A DNA stretch of 64,000 nucleotides from Lentisalinibacter sediminis (lineage in GTDB: Bacteria; Pseudomonadota; Gammaproteobacteria; Steroidobacterales; Woeseiaceae). The DNA is taken from NCBI RefSeq assembly GCF_040706615.1, contig NZ_JAPDRF010000005.1, forward strand, positions 372,001 through 436,000, given 5' to 3'. Position 1 is the stretch's first letter; each line of letters opens with the position of its first letter. A program made the translations under genes and the position numbers. Shown one piece after another: positions 44,729 through 53,341 of the stretch. The notes beneath the pieces were generated by a model. The model saw only the letters and a program-made list of their open reading frames with translations. It was not told the origin of the DNA and ran no database searches.

Positions 44729-46861
44729 ATGAGACGCTCGGACAGAGACACGGCGACGGTGCGGCGAAGGCAGGCGGCGGAGCCGGCGGCAGCGACGGCC
44801 ATTGCCATGGCGCTGGCGGGCATGCTGGCAAGGGCGGTGGCGATGGCGGTGGCGACCGCGGCAGCGCTCGCCTGCCTGTTCCTGATCGCCGGTGTGGCCG
44901 CCGCCTCGTCCCTGGAGTGGCAGGGCGACGGTCGGGCGAGTGCCGCACCCCATCTGTCCTCGGCAGTGCATCTGGAGGTGAGCGGGATGGTGGCACGCGT
45001 GCGGCTCACCCAGCGCTTCCGCAATGACCGGGACCGCTGGGTGGAGGGCGTCTATACCTTCCCGCTGCCCGCCGGTGCCGCCGTCGACGAACTCACCATG
45101 CGTTACGGCAGCACCTTGATAGAGGGCGAGATCCGCGCGAAGGCCGAGGCCGAGCGCATGTATCGCGAGGCAAGGGAGGCCGGCCGCCGCACCGTGCTGG
45201 TGGACCGCCAGCGTCCGAATCTGTTCACCACCCGGTTGGCCAACGTGGGCCCGGGCGAGACCGTGGAGATCGAGATCGCCTGGCAGCAGACGGTGGGCTA
45301 CGACGACGGCGAGTACGGCCTGCATCTGCCGCTGACGCTCACCCCGCGCTACATCCCGGGTCGTGCCCTCGAGGGCAATGAGGGCGACCGTGGCGCCGGC
45401 ACGGATCAGGTGCCCGACGCCGGAGCGATTACCCCGCCCATCGCCGCGCCGACGACTACGCGCTCGGACGGTCACCGCCTAACGCTCGAGGGGGTCATCG
45501 ACGCCGGGGTGGAACTGGCCGAGGTCACCGGCCGCTACCATCCGCTGCGGACGGCCCGGGAAGGCCGGGCATGGCGCATCGGCTTCGACGACCGCGACGT
45601 GCCCATGGACCGGGATCTGGAGATCGCCTGGCGTCCGCTGCCCGGCGCCATGCCTGCCGCGACGCTCTTTCGCGGCACCGGCGAAGCCGGCGCCCGGACC
45701 TGGCTGCTGTTCTTCCAGCCGCCCCACGGCGACGAGCCTCGCGGCGCTCTGGCTCCCCCACGGGAACTGGTCTTCGTCGTCGACACCTCGGGTTCCATGC
45801 ACGGCGCCTCGCTGGAGCAGGCAAAGGCGGCCCTGTCGATGGCGCTGTCGCGGCTGCGGCCGGAGGACCGGTTCAACGTCATCGAGTTCAACAGCCGCAC
45901 CCGGGCCTTCTTTCCGGCGCCGGTGCCCGGCGAACGGCTGTGGCGGGAGGAAGCGCTGGACCTCGTTGCGGACCTGGCGGCCGAGGGTGGCACCGAGATG
46001 GAGCCGGCGATCGCCGCTGCGCTGCGGCCGGGCAGCTCGGGTCGGCTGCGCCAGATCGTCTTCATCACGGACGGCAGCGTCGGCAACGAGTCGGCACTGC
46101 TGGAGCTCATCCGCGCGCGGCTGGGCGCGTCGCGCCTGTTCACGGTGGCCATTGGCTCCGCGCCGAACCGGTGGTTCATGCGCAAGGCCGCCGAGGCGGG
46201 CCGGGGCTCTGCGCTGGTGATCGGTGACGCCGGCGAGGTGAGCGGGCGCATGGAGCGGCTGTTCCGGCGGCTCGAACGTCCGGCCCTCACGGACATCACC
46301 GTGGACTGGCCGGCCGGCGCGGCCGCCGAGGTCTACCCCGCGCCGGTGCCCGACCTCTATCACGGCGAGCCGCTGATGGTGAGCGCGCGATTCGAGCGGC
46401 CGCCGCCGCCGGGCGCGGTCGTGACAGTGAGCGGCCGGCAGGGCGATGGCTACTGGATGCGCCAGCTGGTATTCGACGAGGCGCGGGCCTATCCGGGCGT
46501 CGGCAAGCTCTGGGCGCGGGCGCGCATCGAGTCGCTGGAGGATGCGCGCCGCGCCGGCGCGCCTGAGGACCGCATCCGCGCCGAGATCGTCAGGACCGCG
46601 CTCGATCATCACCTGGTCAGCGGCTACACCAGTCTGGTGGCGGTCGACCGCAGCCCGTCGCGGCCGCTCGGCGCCGGCCTCACCGAGGGGCGGGTCCCGT
46701 CCCTGCTGCCCCGCGGCCAGACGGCGGCCGTGTACAACCTGCCCGCCACCGGCACGCCGGCCCCGCTGCGCCGTACCATCGGCCTCGTCTGCCTGCTCCT
46801 CGGCCTCGGCCTGCTCGTCGGGCTGCGGGTGCAGGACGTCAGGCGCTGCCGTGCGGCCTGA
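44729..46861 (+). CDS. sortase-anchored VIT/VWA surface protein
   Basis: 710 aa from ATG 44729 (GAAGGAGG upstream). A long N-terminal signal anchor (residues ~20-60, strongly hydrophobic) is followed by a VIT domain (~75-200), a linker, and a von Willebrand A domain (~345-515) with a full MIDAS start DTSGS (352-356) and FITDGSVGNE. The C-terminal sorting signal is complete: LPATG at 671-675, a hydrophobic helix (~683-700) and the basic end RRCRAA. This matches the 'marine proteobacterial sortase target protein' family, the single substrate of the neighbouring sortase. Confidence 0.95.
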   Translation: MRRSDRDTATVRRRQAAEPAAATAIAMALAGMLARAVAMAVATAAALACLFLIAGVAAASSLEWQGDGRASAAPHLSSAVHLEVSGMVARVRLTQRFRNDRDRWVEGVYTFPLPAGAAVDELTMRYGSTLIEGEIRAKAEAERMYREAREAGRRTVLVDRQRPNLFTTRLANVGPGETVEIEIAWQQTVGYDDGEYGLHLPLTLTPRYIPGRALEGNEGDRGAGTDQVPDAGAITPPIAAPTTTRSDGHRLTLEGVIDAGVELAEVTGRYHPLRTAREGRAWRIGFDDRDVPMDRDLEIAWRPLPGAMPAATLFRGTGEAGARTWLLFFQPPHGDEPRGALAPPRELVFVVDTSGSMHGASLEQAKAALSMALSRLRPEDRFNVIEFNSRTRAFFPAPVPGERLWREEALDLVADLAAEGGTEMEPAIAAALRPGSSGRLRQIVFITDGSVGNESALLELIRARLGASRLFTVAIGSAPNRWFMRKAAEAGRGSALVIGDAGEVSGRMERLFRRLERPALTDITVDWPAGAAAEVYPAPVPDLYHGEPLMVSARFERPPPPGAVVTVSGRQGDGYWMRQLVFDEARAYPGVGKLWARARIESLEDARRAGAPEDRIRAEIVRTALDHHLVSGYTSLVAVDRSPSRPLGAGLTEGRVPSLLPRGQTAAVYNLPATGTPAPLRRTIGLVCLLLGLGLLVGLRVQDVRRCRAA

Positions 46862-47453
46862 GCGCCTCGCCGTGGCCGCGGTGCTCGCCATCGGACTCTG
46901 GCAGCTGGGCGCGGGTGCCTGGCTGCCGCTGAAGGCTTGGGCGGCCCAGAGCCTGCTGCGGGAGGCCTGGGAGGAGACCCGGGAAGGGGCGCAGGCGGTA
47001 CGTCCCTGGCCCTGGGCCGATACCTTTCCGGTGGCCCGGCTGGCCGCGATCGGCGGTATGGTGGATCTGGTCGTGCTCTCCGGCGGCAGCGGGCGCACGC
47101 TCGCCTTCGGCCCCGGTCACCTGGAGGCCAGTGCGGCGCCCGGCTCGGCCGGCAACACCGTGCTGGTGGGTCACCGCGATACCCACTTCCGCTTCCTGGC
47201 CGAACTCGAGCCCGGTGACGAGCTGGATCTGGAGATCGCCGACGGCCGCCGGCTCCGTTACCGGGTGAGCGGCAGCGAGGTGCTGGATGCGCGCACGGAC
47301 GGCATCGGTCTCGATGACCCGGACGACCGGCTGACGCTGGTGACCTGCTACCCGTTCGACGCCGTGCGCCCGGGCGGCCCGCTACGCTATCTCGTCACGG
47401 CAGAGCGGACGGCTGGCGACCCAGCCACACCCGCAGCAGCCCTGCAGCGCTGA
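46851..47453 (+). CDS. class GN sortase (marine proteobacterial type)
   Basis: 200 aa from GTG 46851, overlapping the target gene by 11 bp. One N-terminal membrane anchor (AVAAVLAIGLWQLGAGAWL) is followed by the sortase beta-barrel. The catalytic His is in VLVGHRDTHF (His108), Cys166 in LTLVTCYPF and Arg179 in PLRYLV. It should cleave the LPATG signal of the upstream protein. The last 59 bp are antisense to the end of the convergent Nudix gene. Confidence 0.95.
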   Translation: MRPERLAVAAVLAIGLWQLGAGAWLPLKAWAAQSLLREAWEETREGAQAVRPWPWADTFPVARLAAIGGMVDLVVLSGGSGRTLAFGPGHLEASAAPGSAGNTVLVGHRDTHFRFLAELEPGDELDLEIADGRRLRYRVSGSEVLDARTDGIGLDDPDDRLTLVTCYPFDAVRPGGPLRYLVTAERTAGDPATPAAALQR

Positions 47454-47937
47454 TGGCATCCGTGATCTCGCCGGCCATCACCATGCGCACGGCGTCGGCG
47501 AGCGGCAGCCGACGGATTGCGAGCTTCTCGGTCTCGTCGAAGGCGGGCTCCCCTGCCGAGAGTTCTTCGGCGAGGAACACGAAGCCGGACTCGTCGGTGA
47601 TGGAGTTGCTGGTGTGCAGTCGCATCACCTCCTGCCAGCGCTCCGCGGTCAGGCCGGTCTCCTCCTGCAGCTCGCGCTGCGCCGCCTGCAGCGGGTCCTC
47701 GCCGCTGCAGCCGCCCATGGGAATCTCCCAGGACCACTCGCCCAGGGTGTAGCGCTGCTGGCCGACCAGCCATGTATCGCCCTCGACGGAGAGGGGCACG
47801 ATGCCGATGGCCCGGTTCTTGAAATGCACGTGGCCGTAGCGGTTGTGCCCGCCGTTCGGGTTGACGACATCGTCCTCGAACACCGTGATCCAGTCGTTCT
47901 CGTACACCGTCCGCGAGGTCAGTCGTTTCCAGGTCAA
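47395..47937 (-). CDS. Nudix hydrolase (ADP-ribose pyrophosphatase-like)
   Basis: 180 aa from TTG 47937, preceded by GGAGG at 9 bp and overlapping the SRPBCC stop as TTGA. The N-terminal strand is SRTVYENDWITVFEDDVVNP. The Nudix helix reads GGCSGEDPLQAAQRELQEET: REL-EE metal ligands are present, but the loop before the first Glu is one residue shorter than in typical ADP-ribose pyrophosphatases. The substrate is probably a nucleoside diphosphate derivative. The 3' end overlaps the sortase gene by 59 bp on the opposite strand. Confidence 0.88.
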   Translation of the reverse strand: MTWKRLTSRTVYENDWITVFEDDVVNPNGGHNRYGHVHFKNRAIGIVPLSVEGDTWLVGQQRYTLGEWSWEIPMGGCSGEDPLQAAQRELQEETGLTAERWQEVMRLHTSNSITDESGFVFLAEELSAGEPAFDETEKLAIRRLPLADAVRMVMAGEITDAISAAGLLRVWLGRQPSALP

Positions 47938-48380
47938 GACGAATCCTCCTTCTCGAGGAGTGACTGGAGCCGCGCCATGTCGCCGTCGATGCGCCGGCGC
48001 AGCGGTCCCTTCACGAAGGGAGCCAGCAGTCTCGCCCAGAGTCCCTGGAAACGGAACCGGCAGTCCACCGTCCAGATAGTCTCGCCCGGTGCGGGACTCG
48101 CGAACCAGTGACGGATGCGGCTCACGGCCTGTCCGCCCCGGTAGGTGAACTCCAGCAATTCGCTGCCCCGCGCGTCCGTGACAGTCTCCTCCAGCCGCAC
48201 CTCCCGTCCGTTCTCGTCGTAGACCAGTTCGCAGACGCTGCCCGCTTCGCCGCGGCGCCCGCTCAGCGAGCGCACGTCCTTCAGCGTAGGCTGCCACGCG
48301 GGCAGGCGGTCGGGATCGGCGACCGCGGCCCGGACGGCGGGCATGTCACGGCGGATACGGCGGCTCAGTTCGATGTTCAC
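47934..48380 (-). CDS. SRPBCC family protein
   Basis: 148 aa from GTG 48380. A START/SRPBCC-type ligand-binding fold is suggested by IELSRRIRRDMPAVRAAVADPDRLPAWQP at the start, the VCELVYDENGREVRLEETVT strands and the C-terminal helix FVKGPLRRRIDGDMARLQSLLEKE. These proteins bind hydrophobic ligands; the ligand is unknown. It is coupled to the downstream Nudix gene by a 4-bp overlap. Confidence 0.8.
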   Translation of the reverse strand: MNIELSRRIRRDMPAVRAAVADPDRLPAWQPTLKDVRSLSGRRGEAGSVCELVYDENGREVRLEETVTDARGSELLEFTYRGGQAVSRIRHWFASPAPGETIWTVDCRFRFQGLWARLLAPFVKGPLRRRIDGDMARLQSLLEKEDSS

Positions 48381-48493
48381 GGGGTTCTCGGGGCACCGGG
48401 AGGCGCGAGGATAACAGCCGCCGATGACGGCGGACACCGGCACGCCGGCGTCGCGCGGCCAGGCCGGGGCTGCCTGCCGCTGCCCGCGGTACG

Positions 48494-48582
48494 GCCATTG
48501 CCCGGGGGCATTACCAGAGCCATTGCCCGGGGCCATTACCAGGGCCATTGGCTAGCGCCATTGCTTGCTGCCATCGGTTACA
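48494..48582. repeat. phased GCCATT repeats upstream of MATE gene
   Basis: GCCATT or a one-base variant recurs at 48494, 48507, 48519, 48532, 48544, 48557 and 48570, spacing 12-13 bp. The first two 25-bp double units differ at only two positions. The array ends about 35 bp before the MATE start at 48614. It could be an iterated regulator-binding site or a small satellite; copies are too short and too close for CRISPR. Confidence 0.65.
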
Positions 48583-48613
48583 GTAGCCGCCCCCGCGCAT
48601 TGGCGATCCTCTC

Positions 48614-49978
48614 ATGCGGCAGCAGACAGCGAAGCTCACCGAAGGCCCGGTCGGCCGCCACCTCGTGGCGATGACGCTGCCGATGATGATCGGCATCTCT
48701 GCCACCATGGGCGTCTACCTGGTGGATACGTGGTTCGTCGGCCAGCTCGGGCCGGACCCGCTGGCCGCTATCGCGTTCACGTTCCCGGTGGTCTTCACGC
48801 TGTCCTCGGTGGCCATCGGCCTCGGCGCCGGCACCTCCTCCGTGCTGGCCCGGGCCATCGGCGCCCACGACCCGGAACAGGCCCGGCGCATCGCCACCGA
48901 CGCCCTGGTACTCGCTTTCCTGATCACGCTGGTGCTGGCGCTGATCGGGGCGTTCACCATCGAACCGCTGTTCCGCCTGCTGGGCGCACCGCCGGACATG
49001 ATCCCGATGATCCGAGACTACATGCTGGTGTGGTACGCCGGGATGGTGTTCGTGGTGGTGCCGATGGTGGGCATGGCCTCGCTGCGGGCAACGGGCGATG
49101 CGCGCATACCGGGCATGCTGATGATCGCCTCGGCGCTGCTCACGGCGGCGTTCGATCCGCTGCTGATCTTCGGTATCGGTCCCTTTCCGCGGCTGGAGCT
49201 GACCGGTGCCGCGGTCGCGGGGCTGATCGGCCGCGCCGCCGCCTTCGTCGGCGCCATCTGGGTGCTGCACTTCCGCCTCGGGCTGCTGACGCTGGACTGG
49301 CCCGGGCTCGCCGCCGTCCGTGCCTCCTGGGGCCGTATCCTCCATGTCGGGCTGCCGGCCGCCGGCACCAACGCCATCATCCCCGTCAGCATCGGCGTGG
49401 TGACCGCCATGCTCGCCGACTACGGGCCGGAGGTGGTGGCGGGCTTCGGCGTGGCCAGCCGGGTCGAGGGCATGACGCTGATCACCTTCTTCGCCATGTC
49501 GGCCATCATCGGTCCCGTCGTCGGCCAGAACCTCTCCGCACAGAGGCCGGAGCGCATCGTCGAGGCGCTGTCGCTGTGCGCCCGGTTCTGCCTGGGGCTC
49601 GGCCTGGTTCTGGCGCTCGTGCTCGCCGTGTTCGGCCGGCCGCTGGCGGCGCTGTTCAGCGAGGAGACGCGGGTGGTGACGGTGGCGGCCACCTACTTCC
49701 TGATTGTGCCGATCAGCTACGGCACGGCCGGCATGGTCATGGTGATGAACGCCTCGTTCAACGGCATGGGGCGGCCGCTGCCAGCGGTGGTGGTCTCCGT
49801 CATGCGCATGGTGGTCATCTATCTGCCGCTGGCGTGGGCGGGCTCGGCCCTGGCCGGTTACGCCGGTATCTTCGCCGCCTATGCCGCCGCCAACGTCATC
49901 TGCGGCATCGGCGCCTGGCGCTGGGCGGTGCGGGAAGTCGAGCGGCAGAAGGCGGACATGCTGCGAACCCCGGCCTGA
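48614..49978 (+). CDS. MATE family efflux transporter
   Basis: 454 aa, 12 membrane segments in two similar halves. The N-lobe begins KLTEGPVGRHLVAMTLPMMIGISATMGVYLVDTWFVGQLG and the C-lobe has HVGLPAAGTNAIIPVSIGVVTAMLADYG. It lacks the N-terminal extension of the MATE at 31591 and belongs to a different subgroup (closer to VmrA/multidrug MATE proteins by general look). It converges with a dinF-like gene with 13 bp between the stops. Confidence 0.93.
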   Translation: MRQQTAKLTEGPVGRHLVAMTLPMMIGISATMGVYLVDTWFVGQLGPDPLAAIAFTFPVVFTLSSVAIGLGAGTSSVLARAIGAHDPEQARRIATDALVLAFLITLVLALIGAFTIEPLFRLLGAPPDMIPMIRDYMLVWYAGMVFVVVPMVGMASLRATGDARIPGMLMIASALLTAAFDPLLIFGIGPFPRLELTGAAVAGLIGRAAAFVGAIWVLHFRLGLLTLDWPGLAAVRASWGRILHVGLPAAGTNAIIPVSIGVVTAMLADYGPEVVAGFGVASRVEGMTLITFFAMSAIIGPVVGQNLSAQRPERIVEALSLCARFCLGLGLVLALVLAVFGRPLAALFSEETRVVTVAATYFLIVPISYGTAGMVMVMNASFNGMGRPLPAVVVSVMRMVVIYLPLAWAGSALAGYAGIFAAYAAANVICGIGAWRWAVREVERQKADMLRTPA

Positions 49979-49991
49979 GGGCAGCGGGCGG

Positions 49992-51386
49992 TCAAGGGGC
50001 CGCCGACCGCTCGTCGTAGCGCTTGCGCGTCGGCCACGGCTCGGCCACCACGCGGCGGTAGTACCAGTGCATGCCGATCCCCCGCGCGCCCATGAATGCC
50101 AGGAAGGCGAACCACAGGCCGTGATTGCCCCAGGGCTGGCTGAGAAACCACACCGGGACGAAAACGCCGAAGGCGGAGAGCACCATGATGTTGCGCATCT
50201 CCCGTGCCCGGGTGGCGCCGACAAAGACGCCGTCGTAGAGGAAGCTCCACACCGAGACCACCGGGGATGCCACCATCCAGGGCAGGTAGGTCAGGGCCGC
50301 CCGCACCACCTCGGGCAACTCGGTGAGCAGCCGGATGATCGCGGGTCCGGCAAGCGCATAGAACAGGGAGAACACCACCGCCACGGCCAGCGACCAGAGC
50401 AGGCTGAGACGCACCGCCCGGCGCAGGTTCTCGCGGCTGCGCTCGCCCATGGCCTTGCCGACCAGGGCCTCCGCGGCGTGGGCCAGGCCGTCCAGCGCAT
50501 AGGAGACCAGGTACTGCAGGTTCAGCAGGATGGCGTTGGCAGCCAGCAACACGTCCCCGAGCCGCGCGCTGCGGGCGGTCAGGAAGCCCAGCGCGAACAT
50601 CAGCGCCATCGTGCGCAGGAACAGGTTGCCGTTCACCGAGAAGAACGGCCCGTACCTCTCGATGCGGGTGAGCGCGGCCCGGTCGAACTGTCCGGGCCAG
50701 CGTTTGAGCTCCCGGGCGACGAACGCGAGCCCTACGGCGAGGCCCGTGAACTCCGCCATCACGGAGGCCAGTGCCACGCCCTCGGTCTTCATGCCGAGAC
50801 CGACCACGAACACCAGGTCGAGCACGATGTTGGTGAGATTGATCACCAGTACGATGACCAGAGGCACACGGGCATTCTGCAGGCCGATGAACCAGCCGAC
50901 GATGGCGTAGTTGGCCAGCGTCGCCGGCGCGCTCCAGATGCGCACGTCGAAATACACGCGGGCGAACTCCGCCACCTCGGGCCCGGGTCCGAGCAGAGCG
51001 AGCGCGATACTGCCGGCCGGCTGTCGCAGGGCGATCAGGACGAACGCGATGGCCAGTGCGACGATGACCGCCTGGCCGATGCTGGTGCGCACGGCGGCAC
51101 CGTCACGGGCACCGCAGGCCTGGGCCGCAAGTCCCGTCGTGCCCATGCGCAGGAAGTTCACGCCGGTGTAGAGGAAGCTGAAGATGGTGGCGCCCACCGC
51201 CACGGCGCCGAGATACCAGGGCTCGTCCAGGTGCCCCATCACGGCGGTATCCACCATGCCGAGCAGCGGCACGGAGATGTTCGACAGGATCAGCGGCGCG
51301 GCGATGCGCCAGACGTCCCCATGTGTGGGACCAGGGGTGGCAGGGCTTGCCGGGGGGCTGCCCGGCGGACGCCCCTCAGAAGGCAT
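49992..51386 (-). CDS. dinF: MATE family transporter, DinF-like
   Basis: 464 aa. The start region (THGDVWRIAAPLILSNISVPLLGMVDTAVMGHL) and the GAVAVGATIFSFLYTGVNFLRMGTTGLAAQA segment are close to E. coli DinF. Twelve membrane segments are visible. ATG 51386 lies 11 bp inside the end of the glutaryl-CoA dehydrogenase gene, so the two are translationally coupled. In E. coli dinF follows lexA and is SOS-induced; here there is no lexA, so regulation is different. Confidence 0.88.
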   Translation of the reverse strand: MPSEGRPPGSPPASPATPGPTHGDVWRIAAPLILSNISVPLLGMVDTAVMGHLDEPWYLGAVAVGATIFSFLYTGVNFLRMGTTGLAAQACGARDGAAVRTSIGQAVIVALAIAFVLIALRQPAGSIALALLGPGPEVAEFARVYFDVRIWSAPATLANYAIVGWFIGLQNARVPLVIVLVINLTNIVLDLVFVVGLGMKTEGVALASVMAEFTGLAVGLAFVARELKRWPGQFDRAALTRIERYGPFFSVNGNLFLRTMALMFALGFLTARSARLGDVLLAANAILLNLQYLVSYALDGLAHAAEALVGKAMGERSRENLRRAVRLSLLWSLAVAVVFSLFYALAGPAIIRLLTELPEVVRAALTYLPWMVASPVVSVWSFLYDGVFVGATRAREMRNIMVLSAFGVFVPVWFLSQPWGNHGLWFAFLAFMGARGIGMHWYYRRVVAEPWPTRKRYDERSAAP

Positions 51387-52575
51387 TGATGCCGGTGAGT
51401 TCCTTGCCGATGATGAGCTGGTGGACGGTCTCGGTGCCCTCGTAGGTGATCACGCTCTCGAGGTTCAGCATGTGGCGGATGGGCACGTACTCGGCACTGA
51501 TACCGCTGCCGCCCAGGATGTCGCGGGCATCCCGGGCGATGTCCAGCGCCATGCGCACGTTGTTCCACTTGGCGAGCGACACCTGACTCGGCTGCAGCCG
51601 GCCGTCGTCCTTCAGCCGGCCGAGGCGCAGCGAGAGCAGCTGGGCAGTGGTGATGCGCCGGGCCATGTCGGCCATGCGGATCTGGATGGTCTGGGTATGG
51701 TTCAGCGGCCGGCCGAACATCTCGCGCTCGGCCGTGTAGGCGAGCACCTCGGCGAGACAGGCCTGCGCGGCGCCGATGGCTCCCCAGGTGATGCCGTAGC
51801 GCGCCTGGGTGAGGCAGGACAGCGGCCCCTTCAGGCCCTTGACGCCGGGCAGCATGGCGGAGGCCGGCACGCGAACGTCGTCCAGGTAGAGCGCGCCGGT
51901 GGAGGAGGCGCGCAGGGAGAACTTGTCGTGGATCTCCCGGGCTTCGAAGCCCGGCGTATCGGTCGCGACGATGAAACCGCGCACACCCTCCGGCGTCATG
52001 GCCCAGACTACGGCCACGTCGGCGATGGGCGCGTTGGTGATCCACATCTTGGCACCGTTCAGCACCCAGTCGTCGCCGTCGCGCTTCGCGTGGGTCTTCA
52101 TATTGCCGGGATCCGAGCCGCCCTGGGGCTCGGTAAGGCCGAAGCAGCCGATGGCCTCGGCGGAGGCCAGCGCCGGCAGCCAGCGTTCCTTCTGCTCCTC
52201 GCTGCCGAAGGCGTGGATGGGGTACATCACCAGGCTGGACTGCACGGAGACGAAGCTCCTCAAGCCGCTGTCGCCCCGTTCCAGCTGCTGGCAGATCAGG
52301 CCGTAGGAGACGCCGTTCAGGCCGGCGCAGCCGTAACCTTCGATGGAGCTGCCGAGCAGCCCCAGTTCCGCTACCTCCGGGATCAGGTCCCGGGGGAAGA
52401 CGTGCTTCTCGAAACACTCCCGGATGACGGGCAGCACCCGGTCGTCGACGAAACGGGCCACGGAGTCCCGCACCATGCGCTCCTCGTCGCCGAGCTCGGC
52501 GTCGACGCCGTAGAGATCGAGGGGGTCCAGCCTGTTGCGGCCGGCGCCTGAGCTCGCGGGTTGTGTGCTGGCCAC
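51376..52575 (-). CDS. gcdH: glutaryl-CoA dehydrogenase (acyl-CoA dehydrogenase family)
   Basis: 399 aa flavoenzyme that oxidises and decarboxylates glutaryl-CoA to crotonyl-CoA (lysine/tryptophan breakdown). Signatures are CFGLTEPQGGSDPGNMKT, the substrate-binding RSFVSVQSSLVMYPI, the FAD-binding RDARDILGGSGISAEY and the catalytic Glu in YEGTETVHQLIIGKELTG. The first ~18 residues are weakly conserved; the annotated ATG is at 52575. It is followed by the DinF-like gene. The 100-bp upstream gap shows no clear promoter. Confidence 0.94.
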   Translation of the reverse strand: MASTQPASSGAGRNRLDPLDLYGVDAELGDEERMVRDSVARFVDDRVLPVIRECFEKHVFPRDLIPEVAELGLLGSSIEGYGCAGLNGVSYGLICQQLERGDSGLRSFVSVQSSLVMYPIHAFGSEEQKERWLPALASAEAIGCFGLTEPQGGSDPGNMKTHAKRDGDDWVLNGAKMWITNAPIADVAVVWAMTPEGVRGFIVATDTPGFEAREIHDKFSLRASSTGALYLDDVRVPASAMLPGVKGLKGPLSCLTQARYGITWGAIGAAQACLAEVLAYTAEREMFGRPLNHTQTIQIRMADMARRITTAQLLSLRLGRLKDDGRLQPSQVSLAKWNNVRMALDIARDARDILGGSGISAEYVPIRHMLNLESVITYEGTETVHQLIIGKELTGINAF

Positions 52576-52675
52576 TGCCGGGCCTCCTGGGTGTGGCGTT
52601 CGAACGGGCGAAGCGGCGGCGCTTCGGGGCAGCCTGCAAGTATAACAACGGCCACGGGCGCCCGCGCCGTCCGTC

Positions 52676-53143
52676 TCAGTAGGGTATACCCAGACGCCGG
52701 AAGGCGCCCGCCATCAGCCACACCGGGCCGATCATCAGGTAGTGCAGGTCCTCGAGCACCCGCAGCCGGCCGCCCTCCAGCAGGTGTCCGAGTGCCTGCA
52801 GTACCAGTGCGGCCAGAAACAGCGTGAGCGAAGTCTGCCAGAGCGCGGGCGCGAGGCCTTCGAGCCGCCCCAGAATGGCGGTGGCGGCCAGCACGAAGGG
52901 CAGCAGCCCGATCGCCAGCGGGATGGAGAGGATGAAGTAGTAGACCACCGCCGACAGCAGGAACGCGGTTCCCCAGTTCAGCGCCGGGGAGATATCGTTG
53001 AAAGCCGCCGGGACGGGCAGCGCCCACAGCAGGCCGGTGACACCGATGACTGCCAGCGGCACGGCGACGCCGTGCAGCACGCGGTTTAGTCGATGACGGT
53101 GATGACGGGAATAACGGTCCAGCCAGAAATCGGCCGTACGCAT
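52676..53143 (-). CDS. Mpo1/DUF962-like membrane protein
   Basis: 155 aa with four hydrophobic segments. The family signature is visible as WLDRYSRHHRHRLNRVLHGVAVPLAVIG at the N-terminus (His residues and NR..H) and LQALGHLLEGGRL (GHxxxE) later. In yeast the homologue Mpo1 is an Fe2+-dependent dioxygenase acting on 2-hydroxy fatty acids; bacterial members are untested. Single gene, divergent from the OmpA-like gene. Confidence 0.88.
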   Translation of the reverse strand: MRTADFWLDRYSRHHRHRLNRVLHGVAVPLAVIGVTGLLWALPVPAAFNDISPALNWGTAFLLSAVVYYFILSIPLAIGLLPFVLAATAILGRLEGLAPALWQTSLTLFLAALVLQALGHLLEGGRLRVLEDLHYLMIGPVWLMAGAFRRLGIPY

Positions 53144-53341
53144 GGGCGTCTCCTCCTGCGCAGCATTCTACATCGCGTCCGGCGCGCAGGGCGCGGCGTT
53201 AATCCCGCGTTCAGGTTGAACGCGTATACTGTGGAACTGTCGGAAATCTCTGTCCGCCGGAGGTGGTCCCGGGCCGGGGATCGCGTCCCTGGTGCGGTCA
53301 AAGAGGACAGTCTAAAGAAGACAAGCAAAGAGAGGACAACC

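Noticed and set aside
48494..48582. Short repeats considered as a CRISPR array
   Set aside because: Units are 12-13 bp with no unique spacers of constant length and no cas genes nearby.
49992..51386. SOS control of the DinF-like gene
   Set aside because: No lexA neighbour and no recognisable LexA box; the gene starts inside gcdH, so it is probably transcribed with it.
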